This document shows, piece after piece, positions 17,532 through 24,127 of a DNA stretch of 24,379 nt. Location of the stretch: contig DHLZ01000001.1 of assembly GCA_002405515.1 (NCBI GenBank), forward strand, positions 1 to 24,379. Reading direction: 5' to 3'. The position numbers were made by a program, and so were the translations under genes. Under the pieces are notes generated by a model. It had not been told where the DNA came from and did not search any database. It was given only the letters and a program-made list of their open reading frames with translations. This DNA is from Planctomycetaceae bacterium UBA4655. GTDB taxonomy: Bacteria; Planctomycetota; Planctomycetia; Pirellulales; UBA1268. Each line of letters opens with the position of its first letter. Position 1 is the first letter of the stretch.

Positions 17532-19097
17532 CTAGCCGGCCGCGCCGACGAGCCTGCCTTCCTTCTCCGACGACTTCGCGTCGGAAGACCTTGCCGCCCG
17601 CTGCCGCTTGAACTCCGCGATCGCCGCCTCGAGCATCCGCTCGCTCTCGCCGTCGAGCTCCTTCGACTCGTCGATCCGCTTGCGAAGCTCCGGCATCTGG
17701 TCGCGGACGAACGTCAGGAAGCCCTTCTCCCAGTCGGCGACCTCGTCCCGCTTCACCGTGTCGAGGTGGCCGCGGGTGCCGGCGTAGATGCTCATCACCT
17801 GGTCCACGACCTCCATCGGAGCGAACTGGCCCTGCTTGAGCAGCTCGACCATGCGGTAGCCGCGATCGAGCCGCTGCTGCGTGGCGGCGTCGAGGTCGGT
17901 TCCGAGCTGGGCGAAGGCCTCGAGCTCGCGGAAGCTCGCGAGGTCGAGCCGCAGGCCGCCGGCCACCTTCTTCATCGCCTTCGTCTGGGCGGCGCCGCCC
18001 ACGCGGGAGACCGAGATGCCAGCGTTCATGGCGGGCCGCTGGCCGGCGAAGAAGAGGTCGGGCTGGAGGTAGATCTGGCCGTCGGTGATCGAGATCACGT
18101 TCGTGGGAATGTAGGCCGAGACTTCGCCTTCGAGCGTCTCGATGATCGGCAGGCTCGTGAGCGAGCCGCCGCCGAGCTCCTTCGAGAGCTTGGCCGAACG
18201 CTCCAGGAGCCGGCTGTGGGCGTAGAAGACGTCGCCCGGGTAGGCCTCGCGTCCCGGCGGCCGCCGCATGAGGAGCGAGAGCTGGCGGTAGGCTGTGGCC
18301 TGCTTCGAGAGATCGTCGTACACGATCAGGGCGTGCTGGCCGTTGTACATGAAGTGCTCGGCCATCGCAGTGCCCGAGTAGGGCGCGATGTACTGGAGCG
18401 GCGCGGCGGTGCTCGCGCCCGACACGATCACGGTGGTGTAGTCCATCGCGCCGTACTTGCGGAGGGTGTCGATCGCGACGGCGACCGACGAATCCTTCTG
18501 GCCGACGGCAACGTAGAAGCACTTCACGCCGCTGTTTTTCTGGTTGATGATCGCGTCGAGGCCGATCGCGGTCTTGCCGGTCTTGCGGTCGCCGATGATG
18601 AGCTCGCGCTGGCCGCGGCCGATCGGCGTCATCGCGTCGACCGCCTTGATGCCCGTCTGCATCGGCTCGCGGACCGGCTGCCGCTCGGCGATGCCCGGGG
18701 CGAGCGTCTCGACGGGACGCCGCTTGTCGGTGACGACCGGCCCCTTGCCGTCGAGCGGATTGCCGAGCGGGTCGAGCACGCGGCCGATCACCGCGTCGCC
18801 GACCGGCACCGAGAGCAGCTTGCCCGTGCTCTTCACCTCGTCCCCCTCGGTGACCTTCAGGTAGTCGCCGAGGATGATCACGCCGACCGAGTTTTCCTCG
18901 AGGTTGAAGGCGAGGCCCGTGATGCCGCCCGGAAACTCGACCATCTCGCCGGCCATGACGCCGGAGAGGCCCCAGACCCGTGCGATGCCGTCGCCGACCT
19001 CGAGCACCCGACCGACCTCGCGGACGTCGATCCCTGACTCGTAGCGGTCGATCTCCTCACGCAGTACCGAGGCGATCTCGTCGGTGTTGAATTTCAT
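17532..19097 (-). CDS. atpA: ATP synthase alpha subunit
   Basis: The 521-residue regulatory nucleotide-binding subunit of F1 has an N-terminal beta-barrel (about 25-95) and Walker A GDRKTGKTAI, where most homologs have GDRQTGKT. It also has LIVYDDLSKQATAYRQLSLLMRRPPGREAYPGDVFY and the SVSRVGGAAQTKAMK arginine-finger region. The C-terminus has a Ser/Lys/Glu-rich tail after the usual end. The start ATG 19097 has AAAGGAG five nt upstream, inside the atpH coding sequence, and the two genes overlap by 41 nt. Translational coupling to atpH is likely. Alpha pairs with beta 3:3 in F1. Confidence 0.99.
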   Translation of the reverse strand: MKFNTDEIASVLREEIDRYESGIDVREVGRVLEVGDGIARVWGLSGVMAGEMVEFPGGITGLAFNLEENSVGVIILGDYLKVTEGDEVKSTGKLLSVPVGDAVIGRVLDPLGNPLDGKGPVVTDKRRPVETLAPGIAERQPVREPMQTGIKAVDAMTPIGRGQRELIIGDRKTGKTAIGLDAIINQKNSGVKCFYVAVGQKDSSVAVAIDTLRKYGAMDYTTVIVSGASTAAPLQYIAPYSGTAMAEHFMYNGQHALIVYDDLSKQATAYRQLSLLMRRPPGREAYPGDVFYAHSRLLERSAKLSKELGGGSLTSLPIIETLEGEVSAYIPTNVISITDGQIYLQPDLFFAGQRPAMNAGISVSRVGGAAQTKAMKKVAGGLRLDLASFRELEAFAQLGTDLDAATQQRLDRGYRMVELLKQGQFAPMEVVDQVMSIYAGTRGHLDTVKRDEVADWEKGFLTFVRDQMPELRKRIDESKELDGESERMLEAAIAEFKRQRAARSSDAKSSEKEGRLVGAAG

Positions 19098-19716
19098 GGA
19101 TGCTCCTTTGCTTCAGCTTCTCCCCGAGCCGGACGAGGCCCGTGGCGACGGAATGGTCGTAGACGGTGTCGTCGATGCGGGCGACGAGCCCCCCGAGCAG
19201 TTCGGGATCGACGTGGAAGGTGGCGGAGAGCGAGAGGCCGAGCTGCCTCTCGAACTCGGTCTTGATCCGCTCCTGCTCGGTGGCGTCGAGCGGGACGGCG
19301 GTGGTGAAGGTCGCCTGGCGGCGGCCGTCGAGTTCGTCGGCGAGCCGTTCGACCGCCTCGAGCACCTGCGGCAGCACCTCCAGCCGGCCATGGCGGGCGA
19401 GCACCTGAAGGGAGTGGAGCGTGGTCGGGACGACGGACTTGGCGAAGAGCCGATCGAGAAGTGCGGCCTTGTCGTCCGCCGGAACCCTCGGCGACGAGAA
19501 CACGGCGGCAGCCCCCGGAACCTTCGGCAGCACCTCACGCACGATCCGTCCTAGTTCCCCGATGACGTCCGCCCGGCAGCCCTTCTTGTCGGCAGATTCC
19601 AGGATCGCCTGAGCGTAGACCCGGGCGAGCTTGAGGGCTCCGACGTCGAAACGGGCCATCTCCTGGCGGTCTGGCTCCTGGCTGCCGGGGCCGCTGGCGT
19701 CTTTGGATCGGGACAT
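19057..19716 (-). CDS. atpH: ATP synthase delta subunit
   Basis: The 219-residue peripheral-stalk subunit connects the F1 top to subunit b. The N-terminal helical domain (from about residue 25, LKLARVYAQAILESADKKG) and the C-terminal signature (about 180-205, VDPELLGGLVARIDDTVYDHSV) are both conserved. It is somewhat longer than the usual 180 residues because of a polar N-terminal extension and a basic C-terminal tail (SIHEIQHRRDRLG) that is encoded over the atpA start. An internal ATG at 19659 would give a 200-residue protein closer to the family length, but AGGAG directly abuts it; neither start has a well-placed ribosome binding site. It lies 57 nt after atpF. Confidence 0.92.
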   Translation of the reverse strand: MSRSKDASGPGSQEPDRQEMARFDVGALKLARVYAQAILESADKKGCRADVIGELGRIVREVLPKVPGAAAVFSSPRVPADDKAALLDRLFAKSVVPTTLHSLQVLARHGRLEVLPQVLEAVERLADELDGRRQATFTTAVPLDATEQERIKTEFERQLGLSLSATFHVDPELLGGLVARIDDTVYDHSVATGLVRLGEKLKQRSIHEIQHRRDRLGTA

Positions 19717-19737
19717 GTTTGGAACGGGAACCGCTGG

Positions 19738-19768
19738 GTCGGATGTCGGGTTTTGGTCGGATCTCGGG
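19738..19768 (-). repeat. 13-nt direct repeat in the atpF-atpH spacer
   Basis: On the plus strand GTCGGATGTCGGG (19738-19750) and GTCGGATCTCGGG (19756-19768) match at 12 of 13 positions and are separated by 5 nt. They occupy most of the 57-nt spacer just upstream of atpH. No function is apparent. Confidence 0.5.
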
Positions 19769-19773
19769 ATGGG

Positions 19774-20448
19774 TCAGTTGACACTCGGCCGGGCCGAACT
19801 CAGGCTCGCGACCGAGTCGCGGACGAGCCTGGCCTGGTCGTCGCGGCCGAGCTTCTCCTTGAGGAACTTGCCGGCGACCTCGACGGCCAGTTCGCCCGCC
19901 TTTTCCGCGATCTGCGAAAGCGCGTCGTCGCGGGCGAGGCCGATCTCGTGACGGGCCCGGTTCTTTTCGTCTTCCGCGGCCTTTCTCGCCTCGGCCACGA
20001 TCGTCTGCCTCGTGACGTCGGCATCCCGCCGGGCCTCCTCGAGCATCCCGCGGACCTCGTCGGAGGCCTCCGCGAGCCGTCGTTCGTAGGAGGCGAGCAG
20101 CCGTCGGGCGTCGTCGTTGGCCGCCTGGGTCGCGGCGAGCATGTCGGCGATCCCCTGCTCCCGCTTGTCGAGCGCCTGGCAGATCGGCTTCCAGGCAAAC
20201 GCCGACAGCAGGCCCAGAAGGAGCAGGAATACCGCGAACGACCAGATCGCGAGGTCCGAACGGAATTCGGCCGGGCTCTCGAAGGCCGCCTTGTCGGTAC
20301 CCGCGGGCAGGGCCGTGCCGATCTCGGCATGGTGGCCGGCGTTGTCGTGGCCGTGGCCGTGGTCGTCGGACGCGACTGCCATCGGGGCCGCGGCGACGAA
20401 TGCCGCCACGAAGAGGCATATGGCAGTAAGAAACGTGGTGGCTTTCAC
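19774..20448 (-). CDS. atpF: ATP synthase Fo subunit b with signal peptide and His-rich N-terminus
   Basis: The 224-residue peripheral stalk subunit starts at GTG 20448 with GGAG seven nt upstream; the frame is open further to 20571 but only with implausible basic sequence. Residues 1 to about 27 look like a cleavable signal peptide (VKATTFLTAICLFVAAFVAAAPMAVAS in total, rich in Ala and Val). A His-rich segment (residues 28-40, five His) follows, then a linker (AEIGTALPAG). The true membrane anchor is at about 66-86 (LAIWSFAVFLLLLGLL). The long charged coiled coil (about 95-210) is typical of b subunits. Subunit b of E. coli has no signal peptide, so the mature N-terminus here would face the periplasm with a His cluster. 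It follows atpE after 119 nt. Confidence 0.93.
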   Translation of the reverse strand: MKATTFLTAICLFVAAFVAAAPMAVASDDHGHGHDNAGHHAEIGTALPAGTDKAAFESPAEFRSDLAIWSFAVFLLLLGLLSAFAWKPICQALDKREQGIADMLAATQAANDDARRLLASYERRLAEASDEVRGMLEEARRDADVTRQTIVAEARKAAEDEKNRARHEIGLARDDALSQIAEKAGELAVEVAGKFLKEKLGRDDQARLVRDSVASLSSARPSVN

Positions 20449-20476
20449 CGGATGGCTCCGCTTGGGTCTTCGGCAC

Positions 20477-20508
20477 CGGCCCCGGACCGCGTGGCGGGTC
20501 CGGGGCCG
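20477..20508 (-). promoter_or_regulatory. 12-bp perfect hairpin between atpE and atpF
   Basis: CGGCCCCGGACC (20477-20488) is exactly complementary to GGTCCGGGGCCG (20497-20508) with an 8-nt loop. It stands in the 119-nt atpE-atpF spacer, 28 nt before the atpF start. No T-run follows on the minus strand, so an intrinsic terminator is unlikely. A role as a processing or 3'-end stabilising structure for atpE mRNA is plausible. Confidence 0.75.
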
Positions 20509-20567
20509 ATTCACCGGGGAACGAAACCGGCCGCAGCGTCTGGGGCGGCGGCCAGTGCCAGATTCAA

Positions 20568-20888
20568 TCACTTCGTCGAGCAGATGAACAGCGCGTAGAA
20601 GGTGAAGCCTTCGATGAGCGCCGCGGCGATGATCATCGCCGTCTGGATGCTTCCGGCAACCTCCGGCTGGCGGGCCATGCTCTCGTAGGCGGCCGCGGCG
20701 AGCTTGCTGATGCCGTATGCCGCACCGATGACAACCAGCCCCACGCTGAACGGAGCCGTCAGATCGATGAGCGACCGGCCCGCTGCGGCGGCCTCCTGCG
20801 CGAAGGCGACGTCGGCGACGAGCAGCGTCACCACGACGGCGGCCAGGGTGGACAGCGAGCGGACGGAGAGAAGGGATCGAAGCATCAC
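20568..20888 (-). CDS. atpE: ATP synthase Fo subunit c with N-terminal signal peptide
   Basis: The protein has 106 residues, against about 75-90 in most bacteria. Residues 1-30 (MMLRSLLSVRSLSTLAAVVV then TLLVADVAFA) form a probable signal peptide ending AFA. The c hairpin follows: helix one (about 48-67) with the Gly/Ala pattern, polar loop ARQPE (72-76), and helix two (about 80-103) with the ion-binding carboxylate Glu93 in LIEGFTFYALFI. Neither helix-one Gln nor a Ser/Thr after the Glu is present, so a proton-type ring is expected rather than sodium. AAAGGAG lies 9 nt before a GTG start (20888) and 12 nt before the next codon, an ATG (20885); the exact start is uncertain between them. Hairpins occur on both sides of the gene. 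Confidence 0.93.
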   Translation of the reverse strand: MMLRSLLSVRSLSTLAAVVVTLLVADVAFAQEAAAAGRSLIDLTAPFSVGLVVIGAAYGISKLAAAAYESMARQPEVAGSIQTAMIIAAALIEGFTFYALFICSTK

Positions 20889-20947
20889 GGGAACAAGCTC
20901 CTTTGCATTCGTGGGGAAACAGGAAAAACGGAACGGTGGATGGATTC

Positions 20948-20966
20948 TCCCGACGGCCCGTCGGGA
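20948..20966 (-). promoter_or_regulatory. 8-bp hairpin upstream of atpE
   Basis: TCCCGACG (20948-20955) pairs with CGTCGGGA (20959-20966) around a 3-nt loop, 60 nt before the atpE start. On the minus strand a short T-run (TTTTT) comes about 17 nt later, too far for a classical terminator. It may act as an attenuator, a processing site or a barrier to 5' decay for atpE mRNA. Confidence 0.6.
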
Positions 20967-21033
20967 ACGATGTTCTAGGGTATTTCGAGGGTTTTTGAAG
21001 GGAGGGGGTCTTTCGACGCCAAAGGCTTGTTTT

Positions 21034-21066
21034 CCGGGCGTTTTGCCCGTCGGCGGTTTCGCCCGG
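21034..21066 (-). promoter_or_regulatory. Hairpin directly after the atpB stop codon
   Basis: CCGGGCG (21034-21040) pairs with CGCCCGG (21060-21066) across a 19-nt loop, beginning 6 nt after the atpB stop. CGGGC can alternatively pair with GCCCG nearby (21036-21040 region). The minus strand shows A-runs, not T-runs, after it, so it is not a standard terminator. It may protect or define the 3' end of atpB mRNA. Confidence 0.5.
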
Positions 21067-21072
21067 CAGTGG

Positions 21073-22128
21073 TCAGTGGTGGTGGACCGACGCCCCGATG
21101 AACAGCGCCGACAGGAACGTGAAGATGTAGGCCTGGAGGAACGCGACGAAAAGCTCGAGGACGCTGAAAAGCGTGCAGCTCACGACGCTGATGCCCGTGA
21201 CCGTGGTCCACATCCCGAGCGAATAGCTCGCGGCGGCCGAGATGAGCCCCATGATGCCCAGGAGCACGAGGTGGCCCGCCACCATGTTGGCCAGCAGCCG
21301 CACCGCGAGGATGAGGTGCTTGATGCAAAGCCCGAGCATCTCGATCGCGAAGATCATCGGCTTCAGGAGGATCGCCAGCGGCAGCGGCAGATCCATGGAC
21401 GGAACCTGGTTCGCGAAGAACCCGAGCGGGCCGAACTTCATCATGCCGGCCACCACGACCGTGGCGAACGTCACGGCGGCAAGCGCGAGCGTCACGGAGA
21501 ACGACGCCGTGGGAGACCCGGCCCAGGGCACCATGCCCAGCAGGTTGCATCCGAGCACGAAGAAGAAGAGCGTCCAGAGGAGCGGCACAAACCGGTCTCC
21601 TTCATGGGCGACGGCGACGGCGTGCTTGGCATGGCCGCCATGACCACGGTCGTCATGAACATGACCACCATGCCCGCCCGCGTCGTGCCCATGGCCAGCG
21701 TCCGCATGAGCCGCGTGCGGGTCGTCGATCGCGGGCCGTGCGATCTGGTCGCGAATGAAGAGCAGCATCGACTCGAAGAAATTCACGAGCCTGCCCTTCG
21801 GCGGCCCCCCGGCGGCAAGCCGTCGGGCGAGCCAGGTGAAGATGAGCAGCATCCCGATCGCCACGACCCCTTCGAGGATCATGTACTTCGAGATGCCGAA
21901 GCCGCTCTTCACCATGTAAAGATTTTCCAGTTCGGCGAACGGCTGCGGATAGAGCAGGATCTTTCCGTCCATCGCCTCGTTGAAGACGGCGACGTCCTGG
22001 ACGTCCGGGTGGCCCCGGCGAAGAAACTCCGGCACGTCGTCGAGTGTCTTCCATCCCTGCCGCCAGAGCCCCTTTGGAACCTCGAAGTAATAGGCGTCTT
22101 TCAGGTGGTAGATCGGGTTGGACGACAT
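21073..22128 (-). CDS. atpB: ATP synthase Fo subunit a with a His-rich insert
   Basis: The 351-residue stator subunit forms the proton half-channels against the c-ring. An N-terminal extension of about 80 residues precedes the first membrane segment (about 83-100). A soluble stretch (about 108-178) includes eleven His between 138 and 175 (nt 21604-21717), in HGH, HGGH and HVH patterns. The conserved Fo core follows from about 180. It contains FVLGCNLLGMVP and the essential Arg277 in LILAVRLLANMVAGHLVLL (equivalent to E. coli Arg210). The last three residues are His. Typical a subunits have about 250-280 residues, so about 80 residues are extra. GGGAA lies 7 nt before the ATG. The gene follows atpI after 63 nt and precedes atpE by a 184-nt structured spacer. 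Confidence 0.96.
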   Translation of the reverse strand: MSSNPIYHLKDAYYFEVPKGLWRQGWKTLDDVPEFLRRGHPDVQDVAVFNEAMDGKILLYPQPFAELENLYMVKSGFGISKYMILEGVVAIGMLLIFTWLARRLAAGGPPKGRLVNFFESMLLFIRDQIARPAIDDPHAAHADAGHGHDAGGHGGHVHDDRGHGGHAKHAVAVAHEGDRFVPLLWTLFFFVLGCNLLGMVPWAGSPTASFSVTLALAAVTFATVVVAGMMKFGPLGFFANQVPSMDLPLPLAILLKPMIFAIEMLGLCIKHLILAVRLLANMVAGHLVLLGIMGLISAAASYSLGMWTTVTGISVVSCTLFSVLELFVAFLQAYIFTFLSALFIGASVHHH

Positions 22129-22160
22129 CGGGATTCCCGGGGCTGGCTGGAATGGCTGGG

Positions 22161-22189
22161 GGAGGCGGTCCGCCGCAGCGGCCGCCTCC
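22161..22189 (-). promoter_or_regulatory. Strong bulged hairpin between the atpI-like gene and atpB
   Basis: GGAGGCGG (22161-22168) pairs with CCGCCTCC (22182-22189). After a single bulged T (22169), CCGC (22170-22173) pairs with GCGG (22178-22181) around a 4-nt loop, so 12 bp form in total. It lies immediately after the atpI-like stop codon and 33 nt before the atpB ATG. No T-run follows on the minus strand. A role in mRNA processing, or in lowering atpI relative to atpB expression, is possible. Confidence 0.65.
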
Positions 22190-22191
22190 GG

Positions 22192-22632
22192 TCATCGGAC
22201 AGTGTGCGATCGATTCATGATGATGTGCAAGAGGATGTCGGTGGCAAGCATCGCCAGGTAAAATCCGACGATCATCGAGCCGGCCCCGGCCGCCCGCAGC
22301 GGGGCTGCCCGGTCTCCCGTGAGCAGGCCGAGGGCGGCCAGGGGGGGCAGAATTCGCACGACCACAGCGGTCAGGGGCCTCACGACCGACCCGGCGGCCC
22401 GGCCTCCCCCCGGCTGGGCGATGAGCCACCCAACGAGGCATGACGGGAGCGTGAAAAGCATGGCGAAGCCGAGGGCGACGAGAAAGCCCGGCCGATCGCC
22501 GATCCACAGGGCCGCCGCCGCCACGGACCCGCTGAACGTCGCCAGCAGGCCGGCGATGCCGGTCGCGAGCCGCCGAAGCCGCTCGCGATCGGCAGTCTGG
22601 CGATCGGGCCGGGAAGCATCGGACTGGTTCAT
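22192..22632 (-). CDS. AtpI-like ATP synthase accessory membrane protein
   Basis: The 146-residue protein has a polar, Arg-rich N-terminus (about 1-20) and about four hydrophobic segments (about 22-42, 49-70, 83-102 and 112-134). It ends in a short basic tail. Position between atpZ and atpB, size and topology match the AtpI family (subunit I), which helps assemble the c-ring. Sequence similarity to AtpI is not obvious by eye, so the call rests on context. ATG 22632 comes 2 nt after the atpZ stop, with GGAAAGG eight nt upstream; a longer frame to 22752 would overlap atpZ and is not preferred. Confidence 0.7.
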   Translation of the reverse strand: MNQSDASRPDRQTADRERLRRLATGIAGLLATFSGSVAAAALWIGDRPGFLVALGFAMLFTLPSCLVGWLIAQPGGGRAAGSVVRPLTAVVVRILPPLAALGLLTGDRAAPLRAAGAGSMIVGFYLAMLATDILLHIIMNRSHTVR

Positions 22633-22634
22633 GA

Positions 22635-22859
22635 CTACGGCCTTTCCAAGCGGGTTTTCGTGAGCTTGACGAGCATCGCGAGGCCACCGGCAACTCCGAT
22701 CACGAGGCCGGCCGGCCCGAGCCAGGAGGTTCCCAGCCGCTTGTCGAGCCATCCCCCGGCTGCCGCCGGCACGACCATCACGAGGGCGATCGTCGTGATC
22801 CGCGACACCCAGGCGATGGCGGCGGCGATCGGCGGGGGTTCGGAGGCTGTCACGTGCAT
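22635..22859 (-). CDS. atpZ: AtpZ-type small subunit of F1Fo ATP synthase
   Basis: The 74-residue protein has two membrane helices (about 14-34 and 48-66) joined by GGWLDKRLGTSWLGPAG. This is the GxWLDxxxGTxP-like turn of the AtpZ family (ATPase_gene1). AtpZ proteins form small assemblies with AtpI and have been linked to c-ring assembly and to Mg or Ca transport in alkaliphilic bacilli. It is the first gene of the atp operon; its stop lies 2 nt before the next ATG. The start at ATG 22859 is chosen because longer alternatives (to 23063) would overlap corA. No strong ribosome binding site or -10 is visible upstream; the divergent corA begins 152 nt away. Confidence 0.82.
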   Translation of the reverse strand: MHVTASEPPPIAAAIAWVSRITTIALVMVVPAAAGGWLDKRLGTSWLGPAGLVIGVAGGLAMLVKLTKTRLERP

Positions 22860-23011
22860 AAGACTACGTCGCCGCGAGCGATCGATCGACCCCGAATCGG
22901 GAGCCCGCGGTGGACGCCCGCACCGCCATCGCCGATGATTCGCACCCGGGAGATCGAAGTGCCCGCCCGGAAACCCGGCCCGAAAACCAGGCCAGAGGAG
23001 CCTTGCAGACC

Positions 23012-24127
23012 GTGTCGCACCGCAGGCGAAGACACAGGCGGCGAAGGAAGCCGGGCCTGGCACCGACGACCGCGATCCCCGTGAACGCCGGCGGCCCGGC
23101 TCCGCTCCCGGTGCAGATCAAGCTCACGGCGTTTGCGGCGACGGGAGCCGTCGAACGGGCCGGGGTGACGGCCGTGGAACTGGCCGCGGTCCGCCGGAAT
23201 CATGCGATCGTCTGGATCGACGTCGAGGGGCTCGACGACACGGCGATGAACCAGGCGATCGGGCGGGCCTTCGAAATTTCGGAGCTCGCGCTCGAGGATG
23301 CCGTCACCCCCGACGAGCGGCCGAAGCTCGAGGCCTTCGGCCACCAGCTGCTCGTCGCGGTTCGCACGGCCCGGTGTGACGAGGGGCTCATCATCACCGA
23401 TCCCGCCTGCATTTTTCTCGGCGAGAACTATGTCATCACCTTCCGCGAGCGGCTGGCGGTCGATCCCTTCCAGGGGGTTCGGGCCCGCGTGCGGGCCGGC
23501 CGGACGCAGGTCGGCCGGCAGGGGTCGGCGGGGGGCGGTGCCGACTCCCTCTGCGCGTTGCTGCTCGATGCCGTGATCGACGGCTATTTCCCGGTGCTCG
23601 AGCAGTTCGGCGACCGGCTCGAATCGCTCGAGGACGAGGCGATCAACCGGCCGAGCCGCGAGTCGCTCGTGCGGATCCATGACGTTCGCGCCGACCTCAT
23701 GACGCTGCGGCGGGCGCTCTGGCCGACGCGGGACGTGCTCCACGCCCTCTCGCGGGAGCCGACGTCGTTCGTCGGCGAGCACGCGAGGGCGCATTTTCGC
23801 GACTCGTACGACCACACGATGGAACTGCTCGACCTGATGGAGAGCTATCGCGAGATCGGCAGTGATCTCCGCGACATATACCTCGCGAGCCTCAACAACC
23901 GGATGAACGACGTCATGAAGGTGCTCACGGTGATCGCGACGATCTTCATGCCGCTCACGTTCATCACCGGCTATTACGGAATGAACTTCGACACGAGCCA
24001 CCCCTGGAACATGCCCCTGCTACGGTCCCCCTACGGCGGCCCGATCGCCATCGGCATCATGCTCGTGACCACGATCGGCATGGTCGCGTTCTTCTGGCGC
24101 CGCGGCTGGCTCAAGCGATGGCATTAG
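23012..24127 (+). CDS. corA: CorA-family Mg2+/Co2+ transport protein
   Basis: The 371-residue channel takes up Mg2+ (also Co2+ or Ni2+) as a pentamer. The cytosolic N-terminal funnel domain (about 30-300) includes IVWIDVEGLDD and LEDAVTPDERPKLEAFGHQLLVAV. A long helical stalk follows, then two C-terminal membrane helices. The family's GMN selectivity motif is in YYGMNF at the end of the first. The C-terminus is short and basic (WRRGWLKRWH). The start GTG 23012 is preferred because GAGGAG lies 11 nt upstream; the frame is open to GTG 22910. With this start the protein opens with a dense Arg/His cluster (HRRRRHRRRRK). It is divergent from the atp operon. Its stop overlaps that of the next, convergent gene. 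Confidence 0.93.
   Translation: MSHRRRRHRRRRKPGLAPTTAIPVNAGGPAPLPVQIKLTAFAATGAVERAGVTAVELAAVRRNHAIVWIDVEGLDDTAMNQAIGRAFEISELALEDAVTPDERPKLEAFGHQLLVAVRTARCDEGLIITDPACIFLGENYVITFRERLAVDPFQGVRARVRAGRTQVGRQGSAGGGADSLCALLLDAVIDGYFPVLEQFGDRLESLEDEAINRPSRESLVRIHDVRADLMTLRRALWPTRDVLHALSREPTSFVGEHARAHFRDSYDHTMELLDLMESYREIGSDLRDIYLASLNNRMNDVMKVLTVIATIFMPLTFITGYYGMNFDTSHPWNMPLLRSPYGGPIAIGIMLVTTIGMVAFFWRRGWLKRWH

Noticed and set aside
17505..19037. 510-codon plus-strand frame opposite atpA
   Set aside because: It is a mirror of the atpA coding sequence, and its composition is typical of antisense frames in GC-rich DNA.
20568..20888. Possible sodium-type c-ring
   Set aside because: Helix one lacks the sodium-ligand Gln and the residue after Glu93 is Gly rather than Ser or Thr, so a proton ring is more likely.
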